From Phallusia mammillata (Eukaryota; Chordata; Ascidiacea; Phlebobranchia; Ascidiidae): a stretch of 64,000 bases of DNA. The notes beneath the pieces are model-generated. The model was not told the origin of the DNA, made no database searches, and worked only from the letters and a program-made list of their open reading frames with translations. This document shows positions 1 through 13,035 of the stretch, in pieces (position 1 is the first letter of the stretch; the number at the start of each line of letters is the position of its first letter). The DNA is taken from positions 134,001 through 198,000 of the forward strand of contig QLIY01000139.1 in assembly GCA_003260075.1 (NCBI GenBank), given 5' to 3'. The translations under genes were made by a program, and so were the position numbers.

Positions 1-358
1 GTTTGCTATGAAACCATTTGACTTGGGCCACCAACTGCCCTATGTTCTGGCAAGATTAGCCTGAATTGGACAGCCTTACCTATATTAGACTTTAAAACAG
101 AACTTTTGAAAGTGCATGGAGCATATTTATTAACCACTTTTGAAAAAGCTAATTTTTTACACAAAAATTTATAAATAGCAATACATGTGAAAATCTAATA
201 TTATTGTTAATGTAAGGCATAGCAGTATTACAGATATTAGGTTTCTGATAGGGGTCACGGTCACAAGTTGTGCTAAAAAAACATCTCAGACAAGGCAAGG
301 TTCACAACTCACAAGTTGAACATATGTCACATTGCAATGTCCAATATTGTGTTGTTAC

Positions 359-3300
359 CTATTTTGATGGATGAAGTTACAGGTTTCTTGTCTAATACAC
401 TGTCCTCATCAATGGTTTTGTTATCTTTAAGGTGCAGCTTGACAGGCAAAGGAGGCGTCTTTGTTCCTGTGGGAAATAAAAGTGTCATTTGTTTTATGCA
501 GTGACTTTTAAACATGCAAAGATGTGTTATTTAAAGCCATTCTTCAGATGTTATTCTGCACATAAATTTTACAATTCATTTAAAAATTGATGATATCATA
601 AAAAAGTATTACACATTATTAACATGAAGATAGAAATGAATAGGAAAAGACTGTTTGGTCCTTTTTTAGTTATGCATCTTAATTTAGGATTATTTTTGGC
701 ACTGATATAGGGGTGGTACTAAATACCGTATGTGACCGCATGTGATCGCATGTTATTCCGGTTAAAATACTGCATTGTGTGTGAAATGTGGAAATACAAG
801 CCCAACAAGGGTAAAATAAACCAGATTCTGGTGTAATTTTTTTTTTACAAACCCTCACCCAAACCGAATAGCTCTGACCATTAGCCCTTCCAAAAGTCCG
901 CAAAATTATATTTTCGTAAAAGCATATTCAAGTCCTTTACAACTTCCTGTCGTGTGATAACATGCGGTATACCATGTGGTCACATGCACTATTTACTACC
1001 ACCGCTGATATAACACAATTTTAACTTTAAAAATGCCAGATAAAATACTTGACATTAAATTTCCTTGCAAACCAAAGAATTGACAGAATTGCTGTAAAGT
1101 CCGCTATTTTATAGCACTTAAATTAGCTGTTCAAAATCATTAAAAAGGGATCATACCAAAAGTTGTATTTTCCTCCAAGCTAGAGATTTCCTTGTGACTA
1201 TGGTTGCATGCCTAAAAAGCCAAAATAAATGTTGAAAACTGAAAACTCCATGTTTCACACATAATAGCACATTGGCCTTGTAATATAAGATTTACAGTGC
1301 GTATAATACAAGCTTGCACGACACTGTAATTTTATTTTTCAAAAAAACACACAATTAGAAGCAAACATCTTTAAATTATATTTGACACAGCATTTTTAGC
1401 ATACCAAGAAAGCATCCTGAAAAAAATTTTGTACCCCTACGCTGATGATACATATAAAAGTTTTTATGATTAGATTTTGACCTTTTAAGTTTATTTTGTG
1501 AAAACATGTAATGGATCATGCTTACAAACAAGTCTCAAAATATCCATGAAAACATTAATGAGGCAATTATAGGCGCCAAGTTTTGCAAAAATGCAAGGTG
1601 ACGGATGTAAAATATGACATCATTTCTCGTGAAGTTACTAATGCGTGCAACCACAAGAGCTGAAACTTACCCCAGAAGATGAGCATCCACTGTCTTGTGA
1701 TCCGCGAATATCAGGATCATCTTCTGGTGCAGATGGAGCAAATGCCTTTTCATCTTTGGACGAAAGTAGAGAATCTAGAAAGGTAGAGATTTGGTTTTAG
1801 TGGCATCAAAACAAAACACAATGTCTATGATTCATTAGAACATTTATCAGTAGTGGCTACCTTTTACATCTTGGCTACATGGGAAATCAACAACTGAGCT
1901 TTTCACTTGTGACACAACTTTTAAATCAGATGGTGAAGCAATGGGCTTTTTTTCAGACTGTTTTCCTTGCTGCAAAAAATAGTCTTTTGCTTTTAAAATG
2001 TGTGCTCTACAAAAAACATGAAAATTAAATAAATTAAGTTTGTAAAAAAAATAGTAAGAGTTGACATTAATTGACATGGTGAAAAGGATGCACTTAAAAT
2101 GTTTAAAAATTAGTGAAACTATTTTTAAGTCATTTTTTTTATTAAAACTAAATCATTTTTCAAAAGACACCTTGCGTTTTCTCCATAAGGCCATGACACT
2201 CTCGAAGACAAAGAAGATATATATGCCAAAAACTGCAACCAAACTTTTGAAGACTTTTTGCTGTTCTTTAGCCACTACATCTGCATTGCTGTGGTCATGT
2301 CCACTGTGATCACCATTACCCATTGCCTGAAATACAGTAAAGTGCACATAAAAAAATAATACAATTTAAAAATGTTTCTATATTAATTTTTGTTTTGATA
2401 GCAAAAGAGAGTTTTCACAAACAACCACCATGGCACCAAAATCATTGCTGGAAATTGGTTGAAGTTTATGAGAAAACAAATACAATCTTATAGATGTTTT
2501 CAATTTAGTTTTTATGTCTATTTAGACAGCAAAACATTAGAATTTTCATACACAATTCACTCAGTTTTGAAATTCTGATTGGAATAATTTGGTAAATAAG
2601 GTTTTGTACATACATGTGGTAAAAGATGAAGTAGACCATCACCAACTAAAGTTCCAACAGCCAGAGCTACCAGAAAAGACAGAAGACGGTTGAAATAAAC
2701 CGAGTGCTTCATTAGTGGAATTATAAGGATTCCAATGATACTTAAAAGAGTGATTGCTGCAACTGAGGCAATTGCAATTCCCCACACTGTAACAAAACAA
2801 CAAATTTAAATTGTTCATTCATAAATTATTGGTAACGTCAGGAAATTCTGTTCCAAAAATTGCTTAAAAACAAGGTTACCACCAAAGTAGATGAAAAATA
2901 TTTATTACCTCTACCTTATGATTTGAAAGACAATTTGAAGTGAACTATATAAACATTTTTAATCTGTAACTCCTCTTCCTTACCTTGAGCACGATTTTCT
3001 TTTTTAGGCTCTGTAGGATAATCTGGAATAAATTACATTCTGGTTTAACTTTGTGGCAAAAGATAAAATGTTTAAACAACTAAAAACAATTTCAAAAACA
3101 ACCATTTTTAAACCTTGTTTAGTTTTCCTTTTTTTAGTTTATAATAGAAACAACAGCCACTGTGAGCCACTAAGGCAGTGGTTCTCAAACTTTTCTTGTT
3201 GTGACACCTCTGAAAACGTTTTCTGGACTTGCGTCGCATCAGCAAATAAAAGTTAATGAGGAATCTTATTATTAAAGTTGTGTTTATTGATACAACAACA

Positions 3301-6300
3301 AAAAGCCACGAAACGGAAAATATTCTGCAACACCCTTGGAAAATTGAAACGACTTGCCAGGGCGTCGCAAGAACTACCGCAATAAGAAATCAAGTTGTGA
3401 ATTTGGATGTAAAATTTTTTTGAGATAAAATGATTCTTTTATGCTGAAAATTGCATTTAGAATTCAAGCAGCACAAATACTACATTGTATGCCAATTTTT
3501 GGTCATAACAAATCTTATGTCATAAATTTTGTGATACAAAGTCTCCGAATGATAGGACTTTATTTCCCCCATGAATTCCACGTAATAAGTGAAGGTAGGC
3601 TAAAACAGGGATCAAAATATTTGTGTACAAATATACATACCTGGTTTCGGTTGAGGTTGGCATTCTGGTGCATTTAAATTGAACAGAAGACGGGGAAATA
3701 GAAGCCAGAAGTCAGCTATAGTTAAGGTGTTGTTCTCTCCATAGCTAAACTCTTTAAAGACATCTTCAACTGATTTCAGACACTAAAATTAAAACAAAAC
3801 AAAATATTATAAAACAGGAAAAGTTTGGATGGATCTCTTCATTAGTTCAATGACGAATATAACGGCATGAGCACTTGCTGAAATGTTTGAGTATTAAAGC
3901 AGGTCGGTTTTATGTCTATTTATGAATAGTTTATTTATAAAAAGTGTGGAAAATAATATCTTTCATGTTCGTTTGAAACAAAGTTACAAAATTCATTTGA
4001 AGATTCTGTGTTGCATTTATTTACAATTCATACATAAGTATCATACATAAGTACAATGTCATTTTAATCATTAAACCCTCAATGCCTAAATCAGCTGTAC
4101 AGATGCAATGATTGCTTTTCTAAACTGACAAGTCTAAAGTCCAAAGATTTTGATTGGGAGTCACTTTAAATTGCGATGAATACCATATTTTACGGACCAT
4201 AAAGCGCACCCGATTATAAGGCGCACTGTCAATAAATTGCTTTGATTAGTTTTTTGTTCATACATAAGGTGCACCGGGCTATAGAACACAACATATTTTA
4301 AGGAGTATGGGTTATAAAAGTTTACTTGTTACGTAATAAATGTAAGCAAGTCACAATAGTACAATGAGCAAAAGAAAAAATGAGTCTAGTGAATATCACA
4401 GTTGCTAGTTGCTTTTACCGTAGTTTATTGTGTAAGACGGTGGTTTATTTATATAATAATAGTATCGGTACTGGAGTGTAGGCAATAAAGCACTACTTGA
4501 TCCATACATTAGGCGCACCGGCTTATAAGGCNATGCATTAGGTGCACCGGCTTATAAGGCACACGATCAATTTATGAGGAAAAAAAAGGATTTAAATTGG
4601 GCCTTATGGTCCGTAAAATACGGTACTTAAACAGACTACTAAAAATTGGCCTGTGTTTTTGCATTGGTAATACCTGCTGGGAATTTGAGTCAAAGCAACC
4701 ATAAATGTTGGAGCCTATGTTAGCAACAGTCTGCAAAGATTGCTGAATAATAATCAGTATTTTAGACATTACGAAAGTTACACAGAAGGATAAAATGATC
4801 ACAATCCATTATGCAGATGTTTTGACAAAAACAATTGTCATTATTATCAGTTATATAGTGCACAAGCATAAACAGGTGCATTTATAAAGAGAATGTCTAA
4901 GTTTTATTCTACATCAAGGGTGTGCAACCTGTGGCCCGCAAGCCAAATGCAGCCCTTGATTAAAGGTTGTGCGGCCCGCAGAGACACTTAGATTTCAATA
5001 GTACAGGCAAACGAGTCCAACTATTGTATATGTTTGAGCAGATTAATGCACCCGATGCTATTTTTGTGCGACATGGCAATATGCGGCTAGAATCAAATGC
5101 AAATTTTACTTGTAGTTAAGCATATTTGGTATGCAACCAAGTAAAATCACCTTGTGTTACACACAGGTGTGGCCTGTGATCTAATTTTGGCAATTTTATT
5201 TGGCTTTACAGTAACAAAGGTTGCATACCCCTGTTCTACATCATTGATACTTTTGTTTATAGTAAAGAGTCTAATTAAATCATACAAAATTACCTCGGCA
5301 GATATAATAATGTATGCTTCATCCTCTTCATCCATATCAAAACCAAGCAAATCAAGCCAAGACAATTCATGATTATGGCCTTCATGTCCCTCTTTATCAG
5401 AAGCATGGTCATGACCAGCATGGGGATCTTCAGATTTTTTCCAAAACCCAATTTTCAGCATAAACTTTTCCAGTCCTTGTTGTGTTATAACGCTGCCATT
5501 TTTGTACTGGCTGAAAAGATCTTCAGTGAATGCCATCATTCTTTCTACAGCCTGCACAATGTAAGCAGTAAAGCTTGTCACACAACATATGTTGGTACAA
5601 ATTATAAAATTACTCAACAAATTTGTCGTGATAATGTTTGATGCAAAATGTTTGGAATGTTAGTGTTTGTAGGCCTTTATCACTTTGTAATTAAATCCAA
5701 TAGCATGTTTTATAATGAAACATTTTTTAACTGTAAAAATCTATATATTACTTTTGAAGCATAAAACCTGTTCAAACAAATTGTTTTGCATTAAGTTATA
5801 AGACCGAGGTTAAGTTTAAGCTCAGGAAAGTGACCTGCTACATCTTCAGTGAAGAAAAATACTGCCTCTGTGCTATGTTTATGCTCATGTATATGCTAAA
5901 ATTAAATATACACACAAAATAACGAAGCTTTAAATACTTATATGATGGATTTCTGAAATGGAAAACATGCATACCTTTTCAGTCGAGATAAACTGTACAG
6001 TGCATTTTCCATTGGCACATTTGGTAACAAAAGGAGCATCTGCATTTGGAGCAATTTCATTGGTACCAGTAGTTTCAGCAATGGCTCCACCGGTTGTTAA
6101 TTCAAGATATGGCTGAGGTAGCTTTCCAGTGACACCTGAAAAATATGAAGCACATTAATTTGAATACAATGCTTTTTATTTTACATATTCTGACAAACAA
6201 AATGCAGAAAAGTCTTTATTTTATATTAAAAGGCACAAGATAATGGAACAACGATTTCAAGAAAATTAACGTACCCTCCATGGTGGTTTGGGTGGACACT

Positions 6301-7185
6301 GCTGTGCATAGCATTGAAAAAAGTACAGACAAGACCACAAATTTTTGAAATCTGTTGAAATACAAAGACAAATTTCATTGTTTTAAAATGAGTAAGCAGT
6401 AAAATATCTTTCATGGGGTTTCATTTTATTGCTTACTTTGCCATGTAATGAAAATCTTAAACTGTAAAACACTAAAATACTATCTTCAACAACTTGACCT
6501 AGAAAGTCTTTTTAAAGACAACATTCGAACGATTTTTAGTAAGCAAACTGCTGTTGATCGTTAACTTTTAGTGTGATATACAACATGCATAATAAAGTGA
6601 AACAACTGCTCTGGTTTTTGAAAGGTTGACCAAAACATAAAATGCCAATCAAATAGAAATTAACTAAAAGGGCAAAAAATGCCTGTAAACCTTGAGTTAA
6701 ACCAGCACTTAAAAAACACATACCCATATCCTTGCAAGTTCCATTCTTTTCTGTAGTATAACTGTCTTTCTGTAAAATCAAGTTTACACTCTTAGCCCGT
6801 TTAAAGCATATGGATTATGGATGGATACTTGAACTGGAGTTATTCATTATTTTGGTCTGACTTAAATAGCCAATATACACTCAAAATGACTGGTGGTTAT
6901 TTATACATTTTTAAGGACAGTTTCGACAGCGTCAAAATTGTAAAAAAATATATACAATATCCGCAGTTTTGTCTGATAAACTTGATAAACAAACAAACAA
7001 AATACCGTACGTTTACGTTTTTTGGCGCCGCATGTGCTTTTACTTCATATTTGGTTTATAAATCAATAAAACTGTAACAAATCTTACCAAGATTTAAGAC
7101 AACTTTAGCACACCTTAAGTTAACACATTAACATTTTTGAATAACAGAACAGTCTTGGGCCTTTGCCCAATCGGTACTTACCCAT
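359..7185 (-). CDS. ZIP (SLC39A, LIV-1 subfamily) zinc transporter, 5' part; runs off left edge
   Basis: Multi-pass membrane importer of Zn2+ and related divalent metals. Exons in coding order: 7178-7185, 6275-6351, 5975-6135, 5842-5895, 5294-5551, 4674-4742, 3641-3782, 2984-3022, 2614-2786, 2171-2326, 1861-1969, 1671-1774. These close in frame over 450 codons. A further exon at 359-466 needs phase 1 and does not join directly to the last one, so an exon may be missed. Seen: signal peptide ending near CTAVSTQ, a long extracellular region with a His-rich run (HAGHDH then HEGHNHE), TM1 and TM2 in exon 9 with ALAVGTLVGDGLLHLLPH, typical of the ZIP6/ZIP10 group, a His-rich loop GDHSGHDH, TM3 in exon 10, then a long cytoplasmic loop. 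The metal-binding TM4-TM5 region lies outside the window. The first exon would hold only the start codon and five more bases, with a weak donor (gtaccg). The stronger gtaagt donor four bases upstream breaks the signal-peptide frame. Confidence 0.85.
710..1004. mobile_element. hAT-like MITE in ZIP intron
   Basis: Non-coding element of 295 bp with terminal inverted repeats (left GGGGTGGTACTAAATA; right TATTTACTACCACCG) flanked by the perfect 8-bp duplication CTGATATA at 702-709 and 1005-1012. An 8-bp target duplication is the hAT hallmark. Sub-terminal CATGTGACC and CATGTTAT motifs are also inverted. Confidence 0.8.
3177..3375. mobile_element. hAT-type MITE fragment in ZIP intron
   Basis: Starts with CAGTGGTTCTCAAACTTTT, a typical hAT MITE terminus, but no matching right end or target duplication was found. 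Probably truncated; the right limit is approximate. Confidence 0.4.
4181..4625. mobile_element. MITE with ACGGACCATAA inverted termini
   Basis: Terminal inverted repeats are near-perfect (left TACCATATTTTACGGACCAT; right end reads TACCGTATTTTACGGACCAT on the other strand). The interior carries repeated TATAAGGCGCACC-like blocks. One ambiguous base (n) occurs near 4532 within these blocks, probably from repeat collapse. It lies in a ZIP intron and abuts the exon at 4674. Superfamily not assigned. Confidence 0.75.
4915..5233. mobile_element. hAT MITE in ZIP intron
   Basis: 319 bp. Left end CAAGGGTGTGCAACC and right end GGTTGCATACCCCTG form an inverted repeat, flanked by the perfect 8-bp duplication TTCTACAT at 4907-4914 and 5234-5241. 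No transposase is encoded. It lies close upstream (on the plus strand) of the exon at 5294-5551. Confidence 0.85.
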
Positions 7186-7334
7186 TTTTGCACACGAAAC
7201 GTTTCTGTTTGTAAAATCGTGCCGGGCGAAATATCGAGTGCCGTGTGCAAAAGAACGCAAATATGGCAAACGGCTTAAATTTATACTACCACGTGCAGCG
7301 CTATGACACCGCTTTGTTCAGGTGGAATTTGGTT

Positions 7335-7485
7335 GGCGCCCGGTCTGGGATTTTCTGGTAAGTGGCGCAGCAGAGCATAGGCGTTTATGGTGCTGACTCA
7401 GCAATTTGGGTTTATGGTAAAGAATAATTACCGAGTCAGCACTATTACCGCCTATGCTCCGTTCGCTACGTACCAAACCGGGCGG
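7335..7485. mobile_element. Palindromic MITE or long hairpin beside the ZIP start
   Basis: Two arms of about 60 nt are inverted copies: GGCGCCCGGT and AGCATAGGCG with GTGCTGACTC on the left, GAGTCAGCAC with CGCCTATGCT and ACCGGGCGG on the right, around a short AT-rich loop. It sits about 150 bp upstream of the ZIP start codon. It could also act as a promoter-proximal structure. Confidence 0.65.
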
Positions 7486-8004
7486 TAGCTGAGTTCCTGT
7501 GTTAGTAGCTCCACCCTTTGTTCAATGTCTGTAAGCGGGAAGTAAAAAATTGCGTAACGGAAACTTCTTGAATAAGCTTTTGGGACTAAAAAGTTTGGAA
7601 AAATTACGTCAGTGTGATTGCGCAATTCTTTCTGTTACACAATTCTCATCCGATTATTTAACACAGCCACCGCATAGTCTTTGGTCATAACCATTATTAT
7701 AATTATTTTTATTATTACTTTTTTTCAGGTTTTAGGATGTTGGATAAATTTCTTGTGTAGTTTACGTCAATTGTAAAGCGAGTTTTCTTTGACTGAAAAG
7801 CAAGAGACGTTCTTTAAAAAAAAAAACACTTAAAACATGCACGTAGCGAAATGAACTAAGAATATCTGATCTTTTCACAAGCCCAGCACGGGCAAAATAC
7901 TTCGTGCATCCGATTTGTTACAATTTTTGACAACATCAAAGCATATAAACCAAGTGCGCTTTTAGCTAGACACAGCACAAAACACCATGCAGCCGGGCAC
8001 GGCT

Positions 8005-8094
<90 letters not shown>

Positions 8095-9166
8095 GGACTG
8101 TAACTGCGCTCAGGGGAAAACTGAATAGCTGTCAGATTATTGTGCAAAGCCGTGTGGTCCGTGAACCAGTTTGACGTTTTACGCTGAGTGTCACTACGTA
8201 CGTCAAAAGTAGCCTAACCACGCGACGAGAGTTCATGGAACTTCGGCACAACCAATAGGCTACCTAATGAGGGGAGTGCTGTTAAGGGTTATCAGCGCTT
8301 ACACCTATAGGTATACGGTCAATACGTGACTCGATATACAGCTAAAAACGTCTAAAATTGGCACTTGAGCAAAATATATATGACTTTAAGGTAAAAGGTG
8401 GTCAAAATCATTTTACCAAAAATCACGCTACTCTGTGCAAGCCCATGTGACAATAAAATGAATGCAAAAGAGCGGGAAAAGGTTTTAAACTTCACCGAAA
8501 TGTATATTTTTTGTGGATGAGTCCACATGAGCCATATTTATTGCAATAGTTACATAAATGCGCCTTCAAAGCGACAACGAATTTTAATTTGCTGTACAGA
8601 CTATATGTAAACCGATTTAATTAGCACTCTTTCTTTGGTCGTAATGCAAAGGCTACACCCATTTCAATGCTTCGCCAAACTGTTTTAGGCGCTTTTCATG
8701 GCCAAGCTCAATATTTGGCCGCAGGCCACTAGAAGTATAGGCAAAATTTACTTAATCAAACATTGACAATAGACTTGGTCGCTGAGGTTCATTGATTTCA
8801 GCACATTCAAGTGAGACAGATTTATTGCTGCGTACAAAAAAGCGGTTACCATCAGTGACTGCCAGATATGGAATTTTACTTGATTTTGTTGATACTAATA
8901 TAAGCGTTATAAATTCTTCAAGAGGTCAGTATAAGTACAAGATTTGTAAATTATTGTTGGTAGAGTATTATTTTTGCATTCATACATTGGAATACTTATG
9001 ATGCAACGAAACTATACAGCTTAAAATTACTGCTCAAATTTTTTAAAAAAATGCTGAAAGATTAATTGCCCAAGACGCTGAAATATTCCGATTTGCACCC
9101 AAAATAATCAATATTCGTCCTAAAAAAATTAAACATACCATAAACATAAGAAGACCTACAATACAT
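7486..9166. other. Intergenic spacer between ZIP and the array
   Basis: No gene recognised. It holds the poly-G run at 8006-8093. The 60-residue minus-strand frame across that run is simply translated homopolymer. The remainder is AT-rich with no coding similarity I recognise. Confidence 0.6.
8006..8093. repeat. Poly-G homopolymer, 88 bases
   Basis: Uninterrupted G run between GGCACGGCTC and TGGACTGTAA. Pure G runs of this length are rare in animal genomes and hard to sequence. Either a true (G)n tract or a base-calling or assembly artefact. Confidence 0.95.
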
Positions 9167-9205
9167 TTGATCAGATTTCGCCCAAAACTGTTATTTTTGT
9201 GTAAA

Positions 9206-12200
9206 GCGTTGCAATGCATGAGTTGTCGCGGAAACAGTACTCACGATTGCGACTTGAAAGGAAAGCTCCAATCATGCCAAGTTAATCAAGTAAGGAAAGC
9301 CTATTTTACATAAAGCTTCATGATAAATTTGTCGTGGGAAGTTAAAACTTAAAAAATATATCTAAGTGTCGGGCTTATACGTTTCAGAGTATCAAAAGAA
9401 TATTGCCTAACGTATGTACTCTTGACAGTTAGATCCAATGCATTTTTTTACCGGATACCGGTGCTAAAACGAATATAGTTTCGCTTTACGTTATAAGAAA
9501 AAAATCGTTGGTAACATGTGTGACTTTTGTCGTCAACGAACTATGTTGTGTAGCTTTCTTGTGAAACTGTGGTTCGAAGAAGAGGATCAATGGAAACTGT
9601 AGAAAAAGGATGTAGAGAAACAATGGCTTGTAACAACAACCAACATCAGGTAAGATGTATAGTAGGCCATTTATGTGGACAGAAGTTGATGTTCTTTCAT
9701 GCGATTCGAACCCATGATATTTTCATGTATCAATTCAGATCAGTTGTTTCAAACTTTTTGTGGGAAAGTGTGTCGGACTATTTGGCTCAGTGCTTGCCCA
9801 GAATAAGACTTGATTGATTCTTGATTCCTCACATGGAATTACTACGCCCAGTTTTACTACAAAATTGTAACGAGCAAGGTGTCTATTGATAAACAACTTA
9901 AGCTAGTGAAATATTCAAAAGGATGTAGAATATTTCAGTTGTTTAAACATCAACGCATGGAAACATTTCAAGTGCTGTATAAAAAACGTTGGCTAAAGAA
10001 AACTTTCTTTAACGAATTTAAAGCATATTTTTCCACACAGAATCGTCGCTCTTCCGGTCAATCAACCCAATGTAACGTAGATCAAATGGAATCCTTTTGT
10101 ACTTGTTGCTGCGACACAGAGTTTTGCAACGTTGGAGCGGAAACTTGTTCCCCAACAAGTCGCGGCCCAACCGGACCCGGTAACTAATAGCCTTAGGCCG
10201 CAGCAGTATGATTGACAGTTGACCGCTGAGTTACAGAAATGTGAATTAAATTGTACATGAAGCAAAAACGTTTCTCAAAATTTTAAATCAAGTGCAGAAA
10301 TACTCAAATTTTGCTTTAAATTTAAATAAGCGAAAAAGTCAACATGGCCACAGTTATCTAATGGCAGAAAATATGAAAATTGTTAGAATACCAACCACGG
10401 GGTATAAGATTGTCATTTTGATCACGGGTAAAAGGGTTTACCAACCTTTAATGCGTCTGTAGTTAAGAAGCTGAATTTGTTTCACACAAAAGCACAACAA
10501 ACAATTTTTACTCGCAAACGTTTTTCGAATATTATTAAGTTGAAACAGGCCATTGATTTTCAGCCAACGATTGCCCTCCACAACCACAAAGCTTTCCTCA
10601 CGGTCACATAAACTGCACCAATGGGATATGTCGCTACGGATGTACGGAACCACATTATGATGTATACCCAAAGAGTCATGTGACCAACATTTGCGGGGCG
10701 AACGCAAAGTGGTCTTTCGATACGCCGTGCTGCGCAAGTAAGAAAGCGGATTTTCAATAAAAGTTTAGGTAGTGTACATAACGGAATAATTTTAACCTAA
10801 GAATGTTTGATCCTGGCCTACCTTTAGAATTAAAAAAGTACTAATTGAACTTACATACTTGCTACTGAGGCAGCAATTCGTACAAGACTTGACGCACAAA
10901 CTCCAGGGAGCAAATTATCCCTAAATAGGCAGTAGGTTTACTATACTTATATCATATTTCTTTAAAACGTTTATTGCCAAAAATGACAACTTTATGAATT
11001 ATTTTCGATATCCTAATGGTTTATTTGAATAAGAAACTGATAATGCCTATTTATTAGGTGAACCTAAACATAAAAACCGGTGGATGACTTCAGACTTGTT
11101 AAAGTTTTCAGTCTGTCATCAGGAAATTATTAATTGATCTGATAAAATTGTTTCTTTTTGCTTTCAGGACCATGTCCACCATTCTTCCTTTTTGATTCAG
11201 TTTCTGCCTATCACTTTCGCCCACAGAGTACAGAAACGATATTTCGGTTTCTGGGCACTCTAGCAGGGTAATATATTGTTTTTTTCCAATGTATGGTTTT
11301 AGTGTTTGAGTAAAATTATTGTTTCACAACAATTAAATCAAAAACAAAACTTGTGTCATCAATTAAAAGGAGTGTAATTGATCACACTTTTGCAATACAA
11401 AGAACTTCGGCGTATTTCCTCTGACTAATTTATTAATGAAATCCGTGTCTCGTATTTTTCATGTTACATTTTGTTAAACATCAATCTGGGTGCTCTCTAA
11501 AAAGCTAAAGAATTACCGATTTCGATTTAATGTGGCTGTTACTACTGCCCTTTCGCCAAGTATGTTCGTATATTGTAGATACGTAAAAAATAACTATAGT
11601 CGCACTCCTGAACTAAACACAGGCTCCTGAACTCCTAAACTAAATACATGTTTCTCAACATACGTGTCCAATGCAGGTCTGTAGTAGAAGCAGAAGATGC
11701 AACAATTTCATCCACGTTCATTTACGGTGAAGAAGTAATCACTTCGTCTGTTATCAAACTCAACGAGGAATTTACTGACGAACGTTTCATAGCTACAATT
11801 CGTCCAATTAGCGAAGGTATCTGAACCAATTTGTTTGTTTACTTGAAACCAGGAAGTACAGACATCACATTCTTTGGGCGGGATTTTAGAAATGCATGTT
11901 GCATAGGACCAAAGAAAGTGCTCCCTTTAACAAATCAGGGTTTTGATAACCGATAAGTTATAATTACCTTACATGTAACTTTCTACTCAAAAAACTCAAA
12001 AACATTAATGTAAATTCATCTTCTCTGGGTGCAATTTAGGAACATCGCTTTTCCAAAAAGTCTGTGTTTAATGAGAGAGTAGCTTCTACAAATTGGTAGA
12101 GCGATAGTACTGTATTGTCTTGTACCGTGGGTTCAAAATCCCACCGGAGTTTTTTTTTGCGTTTGGGAACGCCAGGTTACCGGGTTAATTCCGTGTAACG

Positions 12201-13034
12201 CCTTTCCTACGCCTGGCCTTCAATTTTGTATTATTTGTCGAATATTTTTTACTCTAGGGTCAACAAACACCGGGGCTGCGATCCAATTTGCACTGGACAA
12301 CATCTTGCAATCTGAATTTGGAATGAGAGACAGTCGTGTCCCAAAACTTATCACAATCTTCACCGACTCCAACTCAGACGACGATGTAAAGGAGCCTGCC
12401 GCCAAAGCAAGAAGCCTTGGATATCTGGTAAGCAGGCTACATAAAAATCATACCCTAGCTGCATGCAAATCGTATGTAACCTGGGTGTAGCGTTTAGGTT
12501 GTGTTGGCCAATATGGCACTGAAACAAATATACGAATAAAGTTTGATTGGCCTGTACAAGAATGCCACAACAATCCACAACTTCCACAAAGTTTATTTAA
12601 GTGTTTCTTCAAACCTTTGTGCCACCACTATAAAGGCATTAACCTGAATCAGTGCTTATTTATCATAAGATTGTTTAGATTTAGACCTTAAAGGAGCCCT
12701 AACGAATTTTCACAAACTATATGCTTCCATATTTGGCAATATGGATATTACTTTAGTGGAAAAAGTATTACTCAGACAGCAGAGGTTATCCATAATGCAA
12801 CATTTAATAACAGCCTTTCATCGCATATTTGTGCAGCTGTACGTTTTTGCTTTTCGACGGGAAGGAGTCACACTGGACCAGCAGCAACTTATGGACATCA
12901 CCAATGACAGTGATCACATATTTGTGTTTGATCAAGACTTTGACGAATTTCCTTCTAAGTGGCTTGAAGATCTACAAAGCCACTACTGTCAAAACCCATG
13001 CGTTCACGTCTTGCACGAACATGATAAAAAATAA
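9206..13034 (+). CDS. Array gene A: secreted LU-CCP-vWA protein, start not found
   Basis: First and most divergent member of the tandem family. Exon 1 is open from about 9167 to 9289 and encodes LQCMSCRGNSTHDC, but has no ATG between the upstream stop and LQC, so an unseen upstream exon or loss of the start must be invoked. Exons 2-8: 9554-9649, 10041-10179, 10564-10737, 11168-11267, 11677-11816, 12258-12427, 12837-13034, all with GT-AG borders and conserved phases. Domains: LU (VEKGC, then CTCCCDTEFCN), CCP-like (PFPHG-type core with INC, ICRYGC and PCC), vWA with FDSVSAYHF, TNTGAAIQFALDN and TDSNSDDDV. The CCP exon is six bases shorter than in B and lacks the YELWPVGRDQN core seen in most others. 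The stop codon overlaps AATAAA at 13030-13035. It may be functional with an undetected 5' exon, or a pseudogene. Confidence 0.7.
11021..11110 (+). repeat. Degenerate hammerhead/Penelope-like repeat fragment
   Basis: Contains TATTTGAATAAGAAACTGATAATGCC followed within a few bases by TTATTAGGTGAAC, matching the copy at 59905 in the same order. Lies in intron 4 of gene A. Confidence 0.5.
12078..12160 (+). mobile_element. tRNA-derived SINE head in gene A intron 6
   Basis: An A-box-like block (AGCTTCTACAAATTGG) is followed 33 bases later by a B box (GGGTTCAAAATCCC, 12129-12142) in a GTGGG/CCCAC stem. The acceptor arms do not pair and a T run follows, so this is a tRNA-derived SINE or pseudo-tRNA rather than a tRNA gene. 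Confidence 0.5.
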
Positions 13035-13035
13035 A

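Noticed and set aside
5147..5620. 157-codon minus-strand frame taken as one exon
   Set aside because: Only 5294-5551 fits ZIP; the rest is intron and MITE sequence read through by chance.
6536..7077. Short frames in the first ZIP introns
   Set aside because: No similarity to ZIP or other families and no splice continuity.
7962..8147. Proline-rich minus-strand protein
   Set aside because: Translation of the poly-G tract.
12078..12160. Functional tRNA gene
   Set aside because: A and B boxes are present, but the acceptor arms do not pair and the anticodon arm is poor.
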